Assembly: GCF_006442815.1 (NCBI RefSeq)
Contig: NZ_VFVL01000003.1
Span: 62,001 to 126,000, forward strand
Length of the DNA stretch: 64,000 nt
From: Mesorhizobium sp. B2-4-3
Lineage (GTDB): Bacteria > Pseudomonadota > Alphaproteobacteria > Rhizobiales > Rhizobiaceae
Direction: 5' to 3'
Of the stretch, positions 51,150-59,677 are shown piece after piece. Position 1 is the first letter of the stretch. Each line of letters starts with the position of its first letter. The position numbers and the translations under genes are program-made. The notes below the pieces were generated by a model. It saw only the letters and a list, made by a program, of their open reading frames with translations. It ran no database searches and had not been told where the DNA came from.

Positions 51150-51195
51150 GATTCTCAAAAAAGCAAACGGAGGAGGCATGAGAAGCCTCCTCCGT
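51150..51195 (-). terminator. Hairpin with U-tract between binding protein and permease genes
   Basis: On the minus strand a perfect 11-bp stem (ACGGAGGAGGC / GCCTCCTCCGT, 51167-51195) with a 7-nt loop is followed by GTTTGCTTTTTT. It looks like a partial terminator that makes more binding protein than permease. Confidence 0.75.
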
Positions 51196-51207
51196 GAGGC
51201 ATGTCGG

Positions 51208-52524
51208 TTACTTCACGCGGCCGTATTTCTTGAAGGTCGCGTTCCAGTCGGCGGCAAGCGCGTCCAGCGTTTCCTTGGCGGTGCCCGAGCCGCCGATCAT
51301 GTAGGGATAAACGCGCTGGTTGAGCTGCTGCAGCAGTTCGGCATATTCCGGCACAGCCCAGAAGTCCTTCACCTTGAACATGGTCTCATAGAAGGCCTTG
51401 TTGTACGGCGTTGCACTCTGGAATTCCGGCGATTTCAGCACCGCGGCGCTGCAGGTATAGCCGCCGAGCGCCGCCCATTTCTTCTGGGTGTCGTCCTTGA
51501 TGAACCATTCCAGGAACTTCATCGCCTCGTCCTGCTTCTGCGAATAGGAGACGATGGAGATGCCCTGGCCGCCGAGAGCCGCGAACTGGTCGCCATTCGG
51601 TCCCGGAGGATTGGCGAAGAAACCGGTGTTCTTGGCGTTCGGGTTTGACGACTCGTTGATCAGCGAGGGGAAGAAGGCGAAGTAGTTCATGCTCATCGCC
51701 GCGAGGTTCTCGGTGATCGCCTGGTTGTCCTCGACGAAGAACGACTTGGCCCAGCCCGGAGGCGTGAACTTGTAGAGTTCCTTGTAGGCATCCAGTGCCG
51801 CGACGGCCTTGTCGGAGTTGACGATACCGTCGACCTTGTACGTGGAGTAGTCGCCGAGCTCGCCGCCGTAGGAGAACAGGGCGTTCTCGAAGCCCATCGC
51901 CATCGCGTCATAGGAATTGTCGGTGTAGATGGCGATGCCGTATTTCTTCTGGTCCGGCCGGTAGAAGAATTCAGCGATGTCGCGCAGCGCCTTGAAATCC
52001 TTCGGCACGTCGAGGTCGTAGCCATACTTGGCCTTGAAGGCTTCCTTTTCCTTCGGGTCCTCGAACCAGTCCTTGCGGTAGGACCAGCCGACGGCGTCGC
52101 CCTCGAGCGGGATTGCCCAGTACTTGCCGCTGTTGCCGGGATATTCGGCGTAGTATTTGACCGTCGCCGGCGCCATAACTTCTTTGAGATTGTACTTGTT
52201 GAAGAAGTCGGTCAGGTCGACATAGTGACCGCCGGTCGAGCCGGCGCCGAGCCACTGCGAGTCGCCCACCACCAGGTCGTAGGCGTCGCCATGGGCGTTG
52301 AACTCGGTGAAAGCCTTGGTCTGGAAGTCGGACCACGGCGTGGTTTCGACCGTGATCTTGACGCCGGTTTCCTTCTCATACTCGTTGCCGAGTTCCTGCA
52401 GGTAGTTGGCCGGATCCCATTCCGCCCAGAAGATGGTGAGCGACTTTTCCTGCGCGTGCACGGATGTCCCGCAGGCAAGCGCCAGGCCGACACCAGCAAG
52501 CACGCTGGTCACTAACTTGCGCAT
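51208..52524 (-). CDS. Polyol/sugar ABC transporter substrate-binding protein
   Basis: 438 residues with a signal peptide ending after residue 24 (VHA before QEKSL). The mature start LTIFWAEWDPANYLQELGNEYEKETGVK is typical of family-1 binding proteins. It heads the six-gene importer operon (binding protein, two permeases, small membrane protein, two ATPases). GGGAGGAAAAC precedes the ATG. Two FadR-type operators lie upstream, so uptake is probably induced by the same signal as the 33999-41680 operons. Confidence 0.92.
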   Translation of the reverse strand: MRKLVTSVLAGVGLALACGTSVHAQEKSLTIFWAEWDPANYLQELGNEYEKETGVKITVETTPWSDFQTKAFTEFNAHGDAYDLVVGDSQWLGAGSTGGHYVDLTDFFNKYNLKEVMAPATVKYYAEYPGNSGKYWAIPLEGDAVGWSYRKDWFEDPKEKEAFKAKYGYDLDVPKDFKALRDIAEFFYRPDQKKYGIAIYTDNSYDAMAMGFENALFSYGGELGDYSTYKVDGIVNSDKAVAALDAYKELYKFTPPGWAKSFFVEDNQAITENLAAMSMNYFAFFPSLINESSNPNAKNTGFFANPPGPNGDQFAALGGQGISIVSYSQKQDEAMKFLEWFIKDDTQKKWAALGGYTCSAAVLKSPEFQSATPYNKAFYETMFKVKDFWAVPEYAELLQQLNQRVYPYMIGGSGTAKETLDALAADWNATFKKYGRVK

Positions 52525-52878
52525 AGTTTTCCTCCCTTGTGCGCATTCTACCGTCTCATGCGGGCTGGCAGCGAAAGCCGGCCCTGGTAGTTCCTCCTGT
52601 GATGGCGCCTCTCCGGTTCCAGGCCTCGTCGCCCTGCCGGAAATGGATCGCAGCCCTCACTTTTTGATCCGCTTTATCGGTCTTGATCTGGTATTACCAA
52701 TTCCGGCTTGGCGTCAAGCGCTTTCTTGAGCGGCCAGCGGTAGCCGAAAAAGCGAAGCATTACGATATCTGCCTGTTTTCTCTTGTTTTTCCTACTCTTT
52801 GATATGCGAAGCCCTTGCCACAGGCTGCCCATCAAAATTAACATTCCAAACTGTCCCCTAAATCTGGTCGAACCAGAT
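52525..52878. promoter_or_regulatory. Regulatory region upstream of the polyol/sugar importer
   Basis: 354 bases without a gene. It contains TGGTATTACCA at 52689-52699 and the longer palindrome at 52860-52880. The stretch 52740-52860 is A/T-rich with GAAAAAACAAG-type runs. Nothing coding was seen. Confidence 0.65.
52689..52699. promoter_or_regulatory. FadR-type operator TGGTATTACCA
   Basis: Identical 11-mer to the site at 37509, about 165 bases upstream of the binding-protein ATG. Confidence 0.65.
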
Positions 52879-52880
52879 TT
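52860..52880. promoter_or_regulatory. FadR-type operator, extended palindrome
   Basis: Perfect 9-bp arms AAATCTGGT / ACCAGATTT around CGA. The core TGGTCGAACCA equals the 37689 site. It overlaps the stop codon of the tetR gene. Confidence 0.7.
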
Positions 52881-53562
52881 AGGCCGTTGTCGCCTTTGAC
52901 ATCGCCGATTTCGCCTCCGATTCCGCCATCGCGGCACGCACCAGCGCGCCCGCCGCCCATTGCGCGACCGACATCATCTCGGCGCTGTCCAGCCCCCATA
53001 TATCCTTCAACACCGTGACCACCTCGACGCCGAACACCAGCGATAGCGCCTGGGCAAGGCGCCTGAACTGGCGCGGCTTCAAGCGCCCCTTGAGCGGCGC
53101 GATCGCATCCTTCAGCAAGTCGACGCGATGGCCGCGCTTGAAGGCCGGTTCCGATCCGAGCGTGCCCGCCTGGCGCCGCGCCCATTGATCGAGGGACAGT
53201 TTCAGCGCCGCCTTGAAGGTCGCCTCGAAGGCTTCGATGCGCGGCATCGCGGTGGCGAAGAGATCCGCCACGCGCCGCTCGGCATCGTCGGACGCCGACT
53301 TCCAGGTCAGGATCGGGCCGAGCCCTTCGTCGACCACGGCCTGCACCAGCGCCGCCTGGCTCGGGAAATAGCGGTAGGCGGTCGCGCGCGACACCTCCGC
53401 CGCCTCCGCGACCTCGCTGACCGAAGGGGTCATGCCGGACTGCATCAGCCTCGTCGCCGTCTCCAGCATCAGTCGCCTTGTGCGGGCGCGCGGCCCTTTC
53501 TCGACGGCCGGCGCCTGGGCGGCATCGTCGTTGGAGGCGGCTTGTTGACGTGAGACATCCAT
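52879..53562 (-). CDS. TetR-family transcriptional regulator
   Basis: 227 residues from ATG at 53562; upstream in-frame codons are unlikely. The HTH is at about 48-67 (VSEVAEAAEVSRATAYRYFP). The ligand domain is rich in Ala, Arg and Leu. A 14-bp near-palindrome lies nine bases upstream, suggesting autoregulation. It is divergent from the Tm-1-like gene at 53743, its likely target together with the two genes after it. Its stop lies inside a FadR-type palindrome. Confidence 0.87.
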   Translation of the reverse strand: MDVSRQQAASNDDAAQAPAVEKGPRARTRRLMLETATRLMQSGMTPSVSEVAEAAEVSRATAYRYFPSQAALVQAVVDEGLGPILTWKSASDDAERRVADLFATAMPRIEAFEATFKAALKLSLDQWARRQAGTLGSEPAFKRGHRVDLLKDAIAPLKGRLKPRQFRRLAQALSLVFGVEVVTVLKDIWGLDSAEMMSVAQWAAGALVRAAMAESEAKSAMSKATTA

Positions 53563-53570
53563 ATCAATAC

Positions 53571-53584
53571 GATACGCGCGTCTC
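53571..53584. promoter_or_regulatory. Candidate TetR operator
   Basis: GATACGCGCGTCTC is a 14-bp palindrome with one mismatched pair, located between the divergent tetR and Tm-1-like genes. Confidence 0.4.
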
Positions 53585-53618
53585 AAAAACTTGCAATGGC
53601 GCAACGCCACGCGATATT

Positions 53619-53731
53619 GGGTCCCCACCAGCGACGAGGCTTTTGCCGAGGAGCTTAAGGGTGGGGCAAAAAAACGGGGTCCCCACCAGCGACGAGGCTT
53701 TCGCCGAGGAGCTTAAGCGTGGGGCAAAAAA
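53619..53731. repeat. Two tandem 58-bp repeats with internal hairpins
   Basis: Copies start at 53619 and 53677 and differ at only a few positions, mostly at their 3' ends. Each contains CCCCACC / GGTGGGG-type arms (the second copy has CGTGGGG) and a trailing run of A. They occupy the region where the promoter and 5' leader of the Tm-1-like gene should be. Confidence 0.85.
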
Positions 53732-53742
53732 GGCGGACGGCG

Positions 53743-54972
53743 ATGCCGGACATGCCGGATGACGGGGAACCACCGATGGGGCGCATCTATGTGGTCGGCA
53801 CCGCCGACACCAAGGGTGAGGAACTCGCTTTCCTGGCCGATACTATCGCCAAGGCTGGTGGCTCGGTCATGCGTGTCGATATCGGCACGCGCGGCGCGAC
53901 GGTTCCGGTCGACATCCCCGCAAGCGAGGTCGCCGCGCACCATGCCAAGGGAGTCGGCGCGGTTCTCGGCATCGATGACCGCGGCGCCGCCGTCGCCGGC
54001 ATGGGCGCCGCCTTCGTCAATTTCATCCGGTCGCGCAACGACATCGCCGGCGTCATCGGCATCGGCGGCGGCGGCGGCACGTCGATCGTCACCGCCGGCA
54101 TGCGCGCGTTGCCGCTCGGCCTGCCGAAGCTCATGGTTTCGACGCTGGCCTCCGGCGATACCGCGCCTTACGTCGACGTCTCCGACATCGTCATGATGCC
54201 GTCGGTGACCGACATGGCGGGACTAAACAGGCTCTCCCGCACGGTGCTGCACAATGCCGCCCAGGCTATCGCCGGCATGGCCGCGAAGCCCGCCCCGGCC
54301 GCCGCCGGCAAGCCGGCGCTGGGGCTCACCATGTTCGGCGTCACCACGCCCTGCGTGACCGCGATCGTCGACCGATTGCGCGCCGACTATGACTGCATGG
54401 TCTTCCACGCCACCGGCACCGGCGGCCGCTCGATGGAGAAGCTCGCCGACAGCGGTCTGCTGGCCGGCGTCCTCGACATCACCACGACCGAAGTCTGCGA
54501 CTTCCTGTTCGGCGGCGTGCTGCCCGCGACCGAGGATCGCTTCGGCGCGATTGCCCGCGCGAAGCTGCCCTATGTCGGCTCGGTCGGCGCCCTCGACATG
54601 GTGAACTTCTGGGCGCCGCCGACGATCCCCGATCGTTATCGCGGACGCCTGTTCTACGAGCACAATCCCAACGTCACGCTGATGCGCACCACGGCCGAGG
54701 AATGCCGCAAGATCGGTGAATGGATCGGCGGTCGCCTCGCCCGCTGCGACGGCCCGGTCCGTTTCCTGATCCCGGAAAAGGGCGTCTCCGCGCTTGACAT
54801 CGAGGGCGGCGCCTTCTTCGACGCCGAGGCCGACGCAGTGCTCTTCGACGCCATCGAGCGCACGATCGAGCCGACCAGGAACCGCACGGTGGCGCGCCTG
54901 CCGCTGCACATCAACGACCCCGCCTTCGCCAGGGCCGCCGCAGAGGCGTTCCTCGACATCGCCAAAAACTGA
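53743..54972 (+). CDS. Tm-1-like ATP-binding domain protein (UPF0261)
   Basis: 409 residues from ATG at 53743; ATG at 53776 ([16 protein letters not shown], after GGGGAA) is an equally good start. Features include [34 protein letters not shown]-like glycine-rich loop, [13 protein letters not shown] and [14 protein letters not shown], all characteristic of UPF0261. The family matches the N-terminal domain of tomato Tm-1, which binds ATP; its bacterial function is unknown. It is followed 12 bases later by a gene matching the C-terminal half of Tm-1. Confidence 0.9.
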   Translation: MPDMPDDGEPPMGRIYVVGTADTKGEELAFLADTIAKAGGSVMRVDIGTRGATVPVDIPASEVAAHHAKGVGAVLGIDDRGAAVAGMGAAFVNFIRSRNDIAGVIGIGGGGGTSIVTAGMRALPLGLPKLMVSTLASGDTAPYVDVSDIVMMPSVTDMAGLNRLSRTVLHNAAQAIAGMAAKPAPAAAGKPALGLTMFGVTTPCVTAIVDRLRADYDCMVFHATGTGGRSMEKLADSGLLAGVLDITTTEVCDFLFGGVLPATEDRFGAIARAKLPYVGSVGALDMVNFWAPPTIPDRYRGRLFYEHNPNVTLMRTTAEECRKIGEWIGGRLARCDGPVRFLIPEKGVSALDIEGGAFFDAEADAVLFDAIERTIEPTRNRTVARLPLHINDPAFARAAAEAFLDIAKN

Positions 54973-54984
54973 GAGACGACAAGC

Positions 54985-55833
54985 ATGGCCGCCATTCCCC
55001 GCAAAACGATCCTGGAAAAATTCCGCAACATGATCGCCGACGGCGTGCCGATCGTCGGCGGCGGCGCCGGCACCGGCCTGTCGGCCAAGGCCGAGGAAGC
55101 CGGCGGCATCGACCTGATCATCATCTACAATTCCGGCCGCTACCGCATGGCCGGGCGCGGCTCGGCCGCCGGCCTGCTCGCCTATGGCAACGCCAACGAG
55201 ATCGTCAAGGAGATGGCCTATGAGGTGCTGCCGGTGGTGAAGAAGACGCCGGTGCTGGCCGGCGTCAACGGCACCGACCCCTTCGTCATCATGCCGCTGC
55301 TTTTGGCCGAACTGAAGACGATGGGCTTTTCCGGCGTGCAGAATTTTCCGACCGTCGGCCTGTTCGACGGCACCATGCGCCAAAGCTTCGAAGAGACCGG
55401 CATGGGTTTTGGGCTCGAGGTCGACATGATCGCCGAGGCGCACAAGCTTAACTTGCTCACAACGCCTTATGTCTTCAACCCCGACGAGGCGCGCGCCATG
55501 ACGCGAGCCGGCGCCGACATCGTCGTCGCCCATATGGGCGTCACGACCGGCGGCTCGATCGGCGCCACCTCGGCGAAAACGCTCGACGCCTGCGTCAAGG
55601 AAATCGACGCCATCGCCGACGCCGCACGCTCGGTGCGCAAGGACGTCATCCTGCTTTGCCATGGCGGGCCGATCTCGATGCCCGACGATGCGCGCTACAT
55701 CCTCGATCGCTGCGAGGGGCTGCACGGCTTCTATGGCGCGAGCTCGATGGAACGGCTGCCGGCCGAAGCGGCGATCGCCAGGCAGACGGCGGATTTCAAA
55801 GCGGTCGCGCTGGAGCATCGGACCCAAAAGTAG
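54985..55833 (+). CDS. PEP hydrolase/TIM-barrel signal-transduction family protein
   Basis: 282 residues. A predicted TIM barrel of the phosphoenolpyruvate-hydrolase-like family: [63 protein letters not shown] and [10 protein letters not shown] are conserved. It corresponds to the C-terminal domain of plant Tm-1 proteins. Substrate not established. The last seven residues (LEHRTQK) and the stop are encoded by a palindromic repeat, so the C terminus may be modified from the ancestral form. Confidence 0.88.
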   Translation: MAAIPRKTILEKFRNMIADGVPIVGGGAGTGLSAKAEEAGGIDLIIIYNSGRYRMAGRGSAAGLLAYGNANEIVKEMAYEVLPVVKKTPVLAGVNGTDPFVIMPLLLAELKTMGFSGVQNFPTVGLFDGTMRQSFEETGMGFGLEVDMIAEAHKLNLLTTPYVFNPDEARAMTRAGADIVVAHMGVTTGGSIGATSAKTLDACVKEIDAIADAARSVRKDVILLCHGGPISMPDDARYILDRCEGLHGFYGASSMERLPAEAAIARQTADFKAVALEHRTQK

Positions 55834-55862
55834 AAGCCGGTTTTGGGAAAATCCGATGCTCC
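55812..55862. repeat. Palindromic repeat forming the 3' end of the TIM-barrel gene
   Basis: Perfect 11-bp arms GGAGCATCGGA / TCCGATGCTCC with inner CCCAAAA / TTTTGGG. The TAG stop at 55831-55833 lies in its loop. It belongs to a rhizobial repeat type also seen in a related form at 63469. Confidence 0.8.
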
Positions 55863-55890
55863 GACAAAAACGAAAGGAAGGGATGAGGCA

Positions 55891-56307
55891 ATGGCCGACA
55901 AGAGCAAGGTGTTCGTCTACCCGAAGGATGTCAGCGCCTTCGGCTTCGACTGGGGCAAGCTGTCGCTGACCGTCGCGCCGGAAGTGAACGGCGCCGAACG
56001 CTTTTCCGGCGGCGTCGTCGACCTGCCGCCGGGCAAGGGCCACACCCGCCACAACCATCGGGGCGCCGAAGAGATCATCTTCGTTATCTCCGGCAATGGC
56101 GAGCAGATGGTCGAGGACGAGAACGGCAATCCGGTGGTGGCCAAGGTCGGTCCCGGCTGCACCATCTACGTACCGGAAAGCCGCTTCCACTCGACGCTGA
56201 ACACCGGCGACCAGCCGATGCAGCTTTTCGTCGTCTATTCCCCGGCCGGCCCGGAGCTGGCGCTGCGCGACCTGCCGGATTTCAGGCTGCTGCCGGCGGG
56301 CAAATAA
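55891..56307 (+). CDS. Cupin-domain protein
   Basis: 138 residues from ATG at 55891. The cupin motifs are DLPPGKGHTRHNHRGAEEI (three His and one Glu metal ligands) and the second half with PESRFHSTLNTGD. It probably binds a metal and may act on a small carbonyl or acid compound. It is the third gene after the Tm-1-like pair and likely shares their operon and TetR control. Confidence 0.85.
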   Translation: MADKSKVFVYPKDVSAFGFDWGKLSLTVAPEVNGAERFSGGVVDLPPGKGHTRHNHRGAEEIIFVISGNGEQMVEDENGNPVVAKVGPGCTIYVPESRFHSTLNTGDQPMQLFVVYSPAGPELALRDLPDFRLLPAGK

Positions 56308-56322
56308 TCTTCAGCGTTGCAG

Positions 56323-56470
56323 CCCCCTCATCCGGCCGCTTCGCGGCCACCTTCTCCCCGGCGGGGAGAAGAGGTTGGCGCCGGCGCCGCCCGCTCCTCT
56401 CCCCTGGGGGAGAGGTCGGGTTGCCCCGAATTGCCCTTCGCAATTCGGCTGGCAATCCGGGTGAGGGGGA
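56323..56470. repeat. Composite intergenic palindrome block
   Basis: Contains CCGGCCGCTTCGCGGCC, CTTCTCCCCGGCGGGGAGAAG, CTCTCCCCTGGGGGAGAG and GAATTGCCCTTCGCAATTC hairpins between outer CCCTCATCCGG / CCGGGTGAGGGG arms. It is a mosaic of several rhizobial hairpins between two convergent genes and may act as a bidirectional terminator. Confidence 0.75.
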
Positions 56471-56483
56471 GCGCCGTCGAGCG

Positions 56484-57677
56484 CTATGCTGCCGTCCCAC
56501 CCCGGTTCCACCCGCGCCCGCGATCGCCGAACATCACATAGCCGGCGTCGGTGACGGCCACCGTGTCCTCCAGCTTGATGAAGCCGCGTGTCGGGTGAAG
56601 CATGGTCGTCTCGACCGAAAGCACCATGTTCCTTTCCAGCGGCTTCGCCGCATAGGTGCCTTCATAGGCGACCGGGTGGTTGGTCATCAGGAACGGCGCC
56701 TCGTGCGTGATCAGCCCCATGCCATGCGCGAAGAAATCCGTGTAGGCCGCGACCTTGGAGGCCTTCAGCACGCTCTCCGCATGCGCGATCATGTCGCCGC
56801 CCAGCACGCCGGCCTTGACCTTGGAAAAGGCCGCCTGCTGCACCGTTTCCACTTCGGCCAGAAGATCCTCCAGCTCGGCGTCCGGCTCGCCGAGCACGCC
56901 CATGCGGCAGAGGTCGCCGATATAGCCGTGATAGTTGCCGCCGGAATCGATCGACAACACCTCGCCCTTCTTCCAGGCCTGGCTGGACGCCGCGCGGTTG
57001 TGGCTGGAACCCAGCGTCAGCAGGCAATATTCGAAATGCGCGCCGCGATTGGTCTCCTCGCGCCTGAGCTGCTCGATGATGTCGGTCTTGCTCGTGCCTT
57101 CCCGCGCCCAGCCAATCGTCGCCAGCATGGAATCGGTGATGAGCTCGGAGGCGATGCGCAGCTGCTCCAGCTCCGCGTCGGTCTTGATGGCGCGCATGCG
57201 CTCCAGCATGTCGGTCGCGTCGATCAGCTTGGCATCCGGCAACGCCTTGCGGATCAGCATATAGGCGTCGGAGGGCAGGAAACCCGGTTCGATGCCGATG
57301 CGGGCCGCCGACTTGCCGATCTGGCGCAGATGCTCCACCGCCAGATTGGCGGCATCGAGCGTGCCCCAGCAGGCCGTGTGCAAGGTCGGCGTCCAGAACG
57401 GATGGTTCTGGTGTTCGCTGCCTTCCATCTTGTTGCCGATATAAGCGGCATGTTCCGGCGCGCCTTTCTCGTAAAGGACGATCGGCAAATAGCGGCTGTG
57501 ACCGATCGCGTCCATCGCCGCGAAGAAGATGAACTTGTAGCCGCCGAGCAGATATTGCGTGTTGTGCTTGGAGGTGGCGAAGAGCACGTCGATGCCGGCC
57601 TCTTCCATCAGCCGGTCCACCCGCGCCTGATCGAACGGGACATTGCTGACCTCGGTTTTGCCCGGAGCGATGTTCAT
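56484..57677 (-). CDS. M24-family metallopeptidase (Xaa-Pro aminopeptidase/creatinase fold)
   Basis: 397 residues from ATG at 57677. The five dimetal ligands are present: Asp244, Asp255, His318, Glu356 and Glu370 (SGGNYHGYIGDLCRMG and FFAHGMGLITHEAP). The N-terminal creatinase-type domain is complete. It likely cleaves a dipeptide or similar amide in the cytoplasm. It is divergent from a peptide-type ABC importer, with two FadR-type sites between them, so it may process the imported compound. Confidence 0.9.
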   Translation of the reverse strand: MNIAPGKTEVSNVPFDQARVDRLMEEAGIDVLFATSKHNTQYLLGGYKFIFFAAMDAIGHSRYLPIVLYEKGAPEHAAYIGNKMEGSEHQNHPFWTPTLHTACWGTLDAANLAVEHLRQIGKSAARIGIEPGFLPSDAYMLIRKALPDAKLIDATDMLERMRAIKTDAELEQLRIASELITDSMLATIGWAREGTSKTDIIEQLRREETNRGAHFEYCLLTLGSSHNRAASSQAWKKGEVLSIDSGGNYHGYIGDLCRMGVLGEPDAELEDLLAEVETVQQAAFSKVKAGVLGGDMIAHAESVLKASKVAAYTDFFAHGMGLITHEAPFLMTNHPVAYEGTYAAKPLERNMVLSVETTMLHPTRGFIKLEDTVAVTDAGYVMFGDRGRGWNRGGTAA

Positions 57678-57764
57678 CTGCCTCTCCCTTTTTTCATCGG
57701 CCGCAGGAGCGCCGAACGTCATGATTTATGGCTGTCGGCCAAATCTGCATCATTTTGACCACTC

Positions 57765-57775
57765 TGGTCCAGCCA
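57765..57775. promoter_or_regulatory. FadR-type operator variant TGGTCCAGCCA
   Basis: One mismatch from TGGT-N3-ACCA; flanks CTCTGG and CCAGAA extend the symmetry. About 90 bases upstream of the peptidase ATG. Confidence 0.5.
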
Positions 57776-57839
57776 GAATTGATCACTTTCGCGCCAAAGG
57801 CGGTTTCTGCCCGAATCCAGATCCTGTTTCTCTATAATC

Positions 57840-57850
57840 TGGTCCTACCA
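57840..57850. promoter_or_regulatory. FadR-type operator TGGTCCTACCA overlapping transcription start
   Basis: Extended palindrome ATCTGGT-cct-ACCAGAT, directly downstream of TATAAT (57833-57838), the position expected for repression. Confidence 0.65.
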
Positions 57851-58010
57851 GATAGGGGCATGGGAGACTCTTTCGGCCGGCTGGTCCAGTGGACGGAAAT
57901 TTCAAAGCCAAGCCATGATGCGCCAAATCCGTCTCTGGCGAAACCTCTGCCAAGGGCCATAATTGCCGGATTGCCGCGCCTGCCACGGCGCGAAGAGGGG
58001 AGTTTGAGCG

Positions 58011-59621
58011 ATGTCCGACTTGACGATTTCACGCCGCGGCCTGCTGGCCGGCTCGGCGCTGCTTCTGGCCTCGACCGCGCTGCCGACCATCGGCTTCGCG
58101 CAGACGCCGAAGAAGGGAGGCCGGCTGATCCTTGCCGCCGATTCCGAGCCGCGCAACCTCAACCCGGCGATCGTCGCCTCCAACGGTGTCTTCTTCATCT
58201 CGAGCAAGATCGTCGAGACGCTGGCCGAAGCCTCCTTCGACGGCAAGGACGGGCTCGAACCGCGCCTGGCCCTTTCCTGGGAAGGTGCCGCCGACGGCCT
58301 GACGGTGACCTTCAAGTTGCGCGACGGCGTCAAATGGCATGACGGCAAGCCCTTCACCTCCGCCGACGTCGCCTTCTCGGCGCTGCAGATCTGGAAGCCG
58401 CTGCAAAATCTCGGCCGCACGGTGTTCAAGGACCTGGAGGCCGTGGACACGCCGGACGAGCTGACGGCGGTCTTCAAATTCGCCAAGCCGACGCCGTTCC
58501 AGCTGATCCGCAACGCGCTGCCGGCGCTGTCGAGCGTCGTGCCGAAGCACCTTTATGAGGTGGGCAAGATCGAGGACAATCCGGCCAACAACGCGCCGGT
58601 CGGCACCGGCCCGTTCAAGTTCGCCGAATACAAGGCCGGGCAATATTACCGTCTGGCCAGGAACGACGCCTATTGGGGCAAGGACGAACCCTATCTCGAC
58701 GAGATCGTCTACCAGGTGCTCCCCGATCGCACCTCGGCCGCCGCTGCGCTCGAGGCGGAAGAGATCCAGCTTGCCGCCTTCTCCGCCGTGCCGCTCGCCG
58801 ATCTCGACCGCATTTCCAAGGTGCCGGGTCTCAAGGTCATCACCAAGGGCTATGAGGGGCTGACCTACCAGCTCGTCGTCGAGATCAACCACCGCCGCAA
58901 GGAGCTGGCCGACCTGAAAGTGCGGCAGGCGATCGCGCATGCCATCGACAAGGATTTCGTCATCAAGACGATCTTCCTCGGCTACGCCGCGGCCGCCACC
59001 GGCCCGGTGCCGAAAAACGATCCGCAATTCTACACCGCCGACGTGCCGACCTATGCCTTCGACGTCGCCAAGGCCAATGCGCTTCTCGACGAGGCCGGCT
59101 ACAAGCGCGCCGACGACGGCAAGCGCTTTGCGCTGAAGCTGCTGCCGGCGCCCTACTTCAACGAGACGAAACAGTTCGGCGACTATCTGCGCCAGGCGCT
59201 CGCGGCAATCGGCATCGACGCCGAGATCGTCAACAACGACTCGGCGGCCCACATCAAGGCCGTCTATACCGATCATGCCTTCGACCTCGCCGTCGGCCCG
59301 CCGGTGTTCCGCGGCGACCCGGCGATTTCCACCACCATCCTGGTGCAGAGCGGCATCCCGGACGGCGTGCCCTTCTCCAACCAGGGCGGCTACAAGAACG
59401 CCGACCTCGACGCGCTGATCATCAAGGCATCCGAGACGCTGGATACGTCAGCCCGCACCGAGCTCTACAAGGAGTTCCAGAAGAAGGTGGCGGCCGATCT
59501 GCCGCTGATCAACGTCGCCGAATGGAGCTTCATCTCCGTCGCCCGCGACACGGTCGGCAACATCGCCAACAACCCGCGCTGGGCGGTGTCGAACTGGGCA
59601 GACACCTATCTCGCGGGCTAG
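58011..59621 (+). CDS. Peptide/nickel-type ABC transporter substrate-binding protein
   Basis: 536 residues. A twin-arginine signal (ISRRGLLAGSALLLAS, Arg8-Arg9) with cleavage after about residue 30 (GFA before QTPKKGG). The mature protein is a family-5 extracellular binding protein (DSEPRNLNPAI, VTFKLRDGVKWHDGKPFTSADVAFS). Such proteins bind di/oligopeptides, nickel, opines or glycosides. GGGGAG lies nine bases before the ATG. It heads the importer operon with two permeases and two ATPases. Confidence 0.92.
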   Translation: MSDLTISRRGLLAGSALLLASTALPTIGFAQTPKKGGRLILAADSEPRNLNPAIVASNGVFFISSKIVETLAEASFDGKDGLEPRLALSWEGAADGLTVTFKLRDGVKWHDGKPFTSADVAFSALQIWKPLQNLGRTVFKDLEAVDTPDELTAVFKFAKPTPFQLIRNALPALSSVVPKHLYEVGKIEDNPANNAPVGTGPFKFAEYKAGQYYRLARNDAYWGKDEPYLDEIVYQVLPDRTSAAAALEAEEIQLAAFSAVPLADLDRISKVPGLKVITKGYEGLTYQLVVEINHRRKELADLKVRQAIAHAIDKDFVIKTIFLGYAAAATGPVPKNDPQFYTADVPTYAFDVAKANALLDEAGYKRADDGKRFALKLLPAPYFNETKQFGDYLRQALAAIGIDAEIVNNDSAAHIKAVYTDHAFDLAVGPPVFRGDPAISTTILVQSGIPDGVPFSNQGGYKNADLDALIIKASETLDTSARTELYKEFQKKVAADLPLINVAEWSFISVARDTVGNIANNPRWAVSNWADTYLAG

Positions 59622-59677
59622 CATTTTCCTAAGGCTTGCACATCGCCTAATCGGGTGCTCAGCTTCCACGGTGAGAG

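Larger units (their letters stand above)
57678..58010. promoter_or_regulatory. Divergent promoter region of the peptidase and peptide importer
   Basis: 333 bases without a gene. Contains FadR-type sites at 57765 and 57840, and an exact TATAAT at 57833-57838 two bases before the second site. A clear -35 box at normal spacing was not found. Confidence 0.65.

Noticed and set aside
46833-52524. Naming the importer glpSTPQUV outright
   Set aside because: Architecture matches, but no glpK or glpD is near, the gene order differs, and the binding-protein ligand cannot be read from sequence.
53719-53742. GTG start for the Tm-1-like gene inside the second 58-bp repeat
   Set aside because: It would place coding sequence in a tandem repeat; ATG at 53743 or 53776 fits the family better.
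54223-56190. A 655-codon minus-strand frame opposite the Tm-1-like, TIM-barrel and cupin genes
   Set aside because: Antisense shadow of three well-supported genes in high-GC DNA, with no domain of its own.
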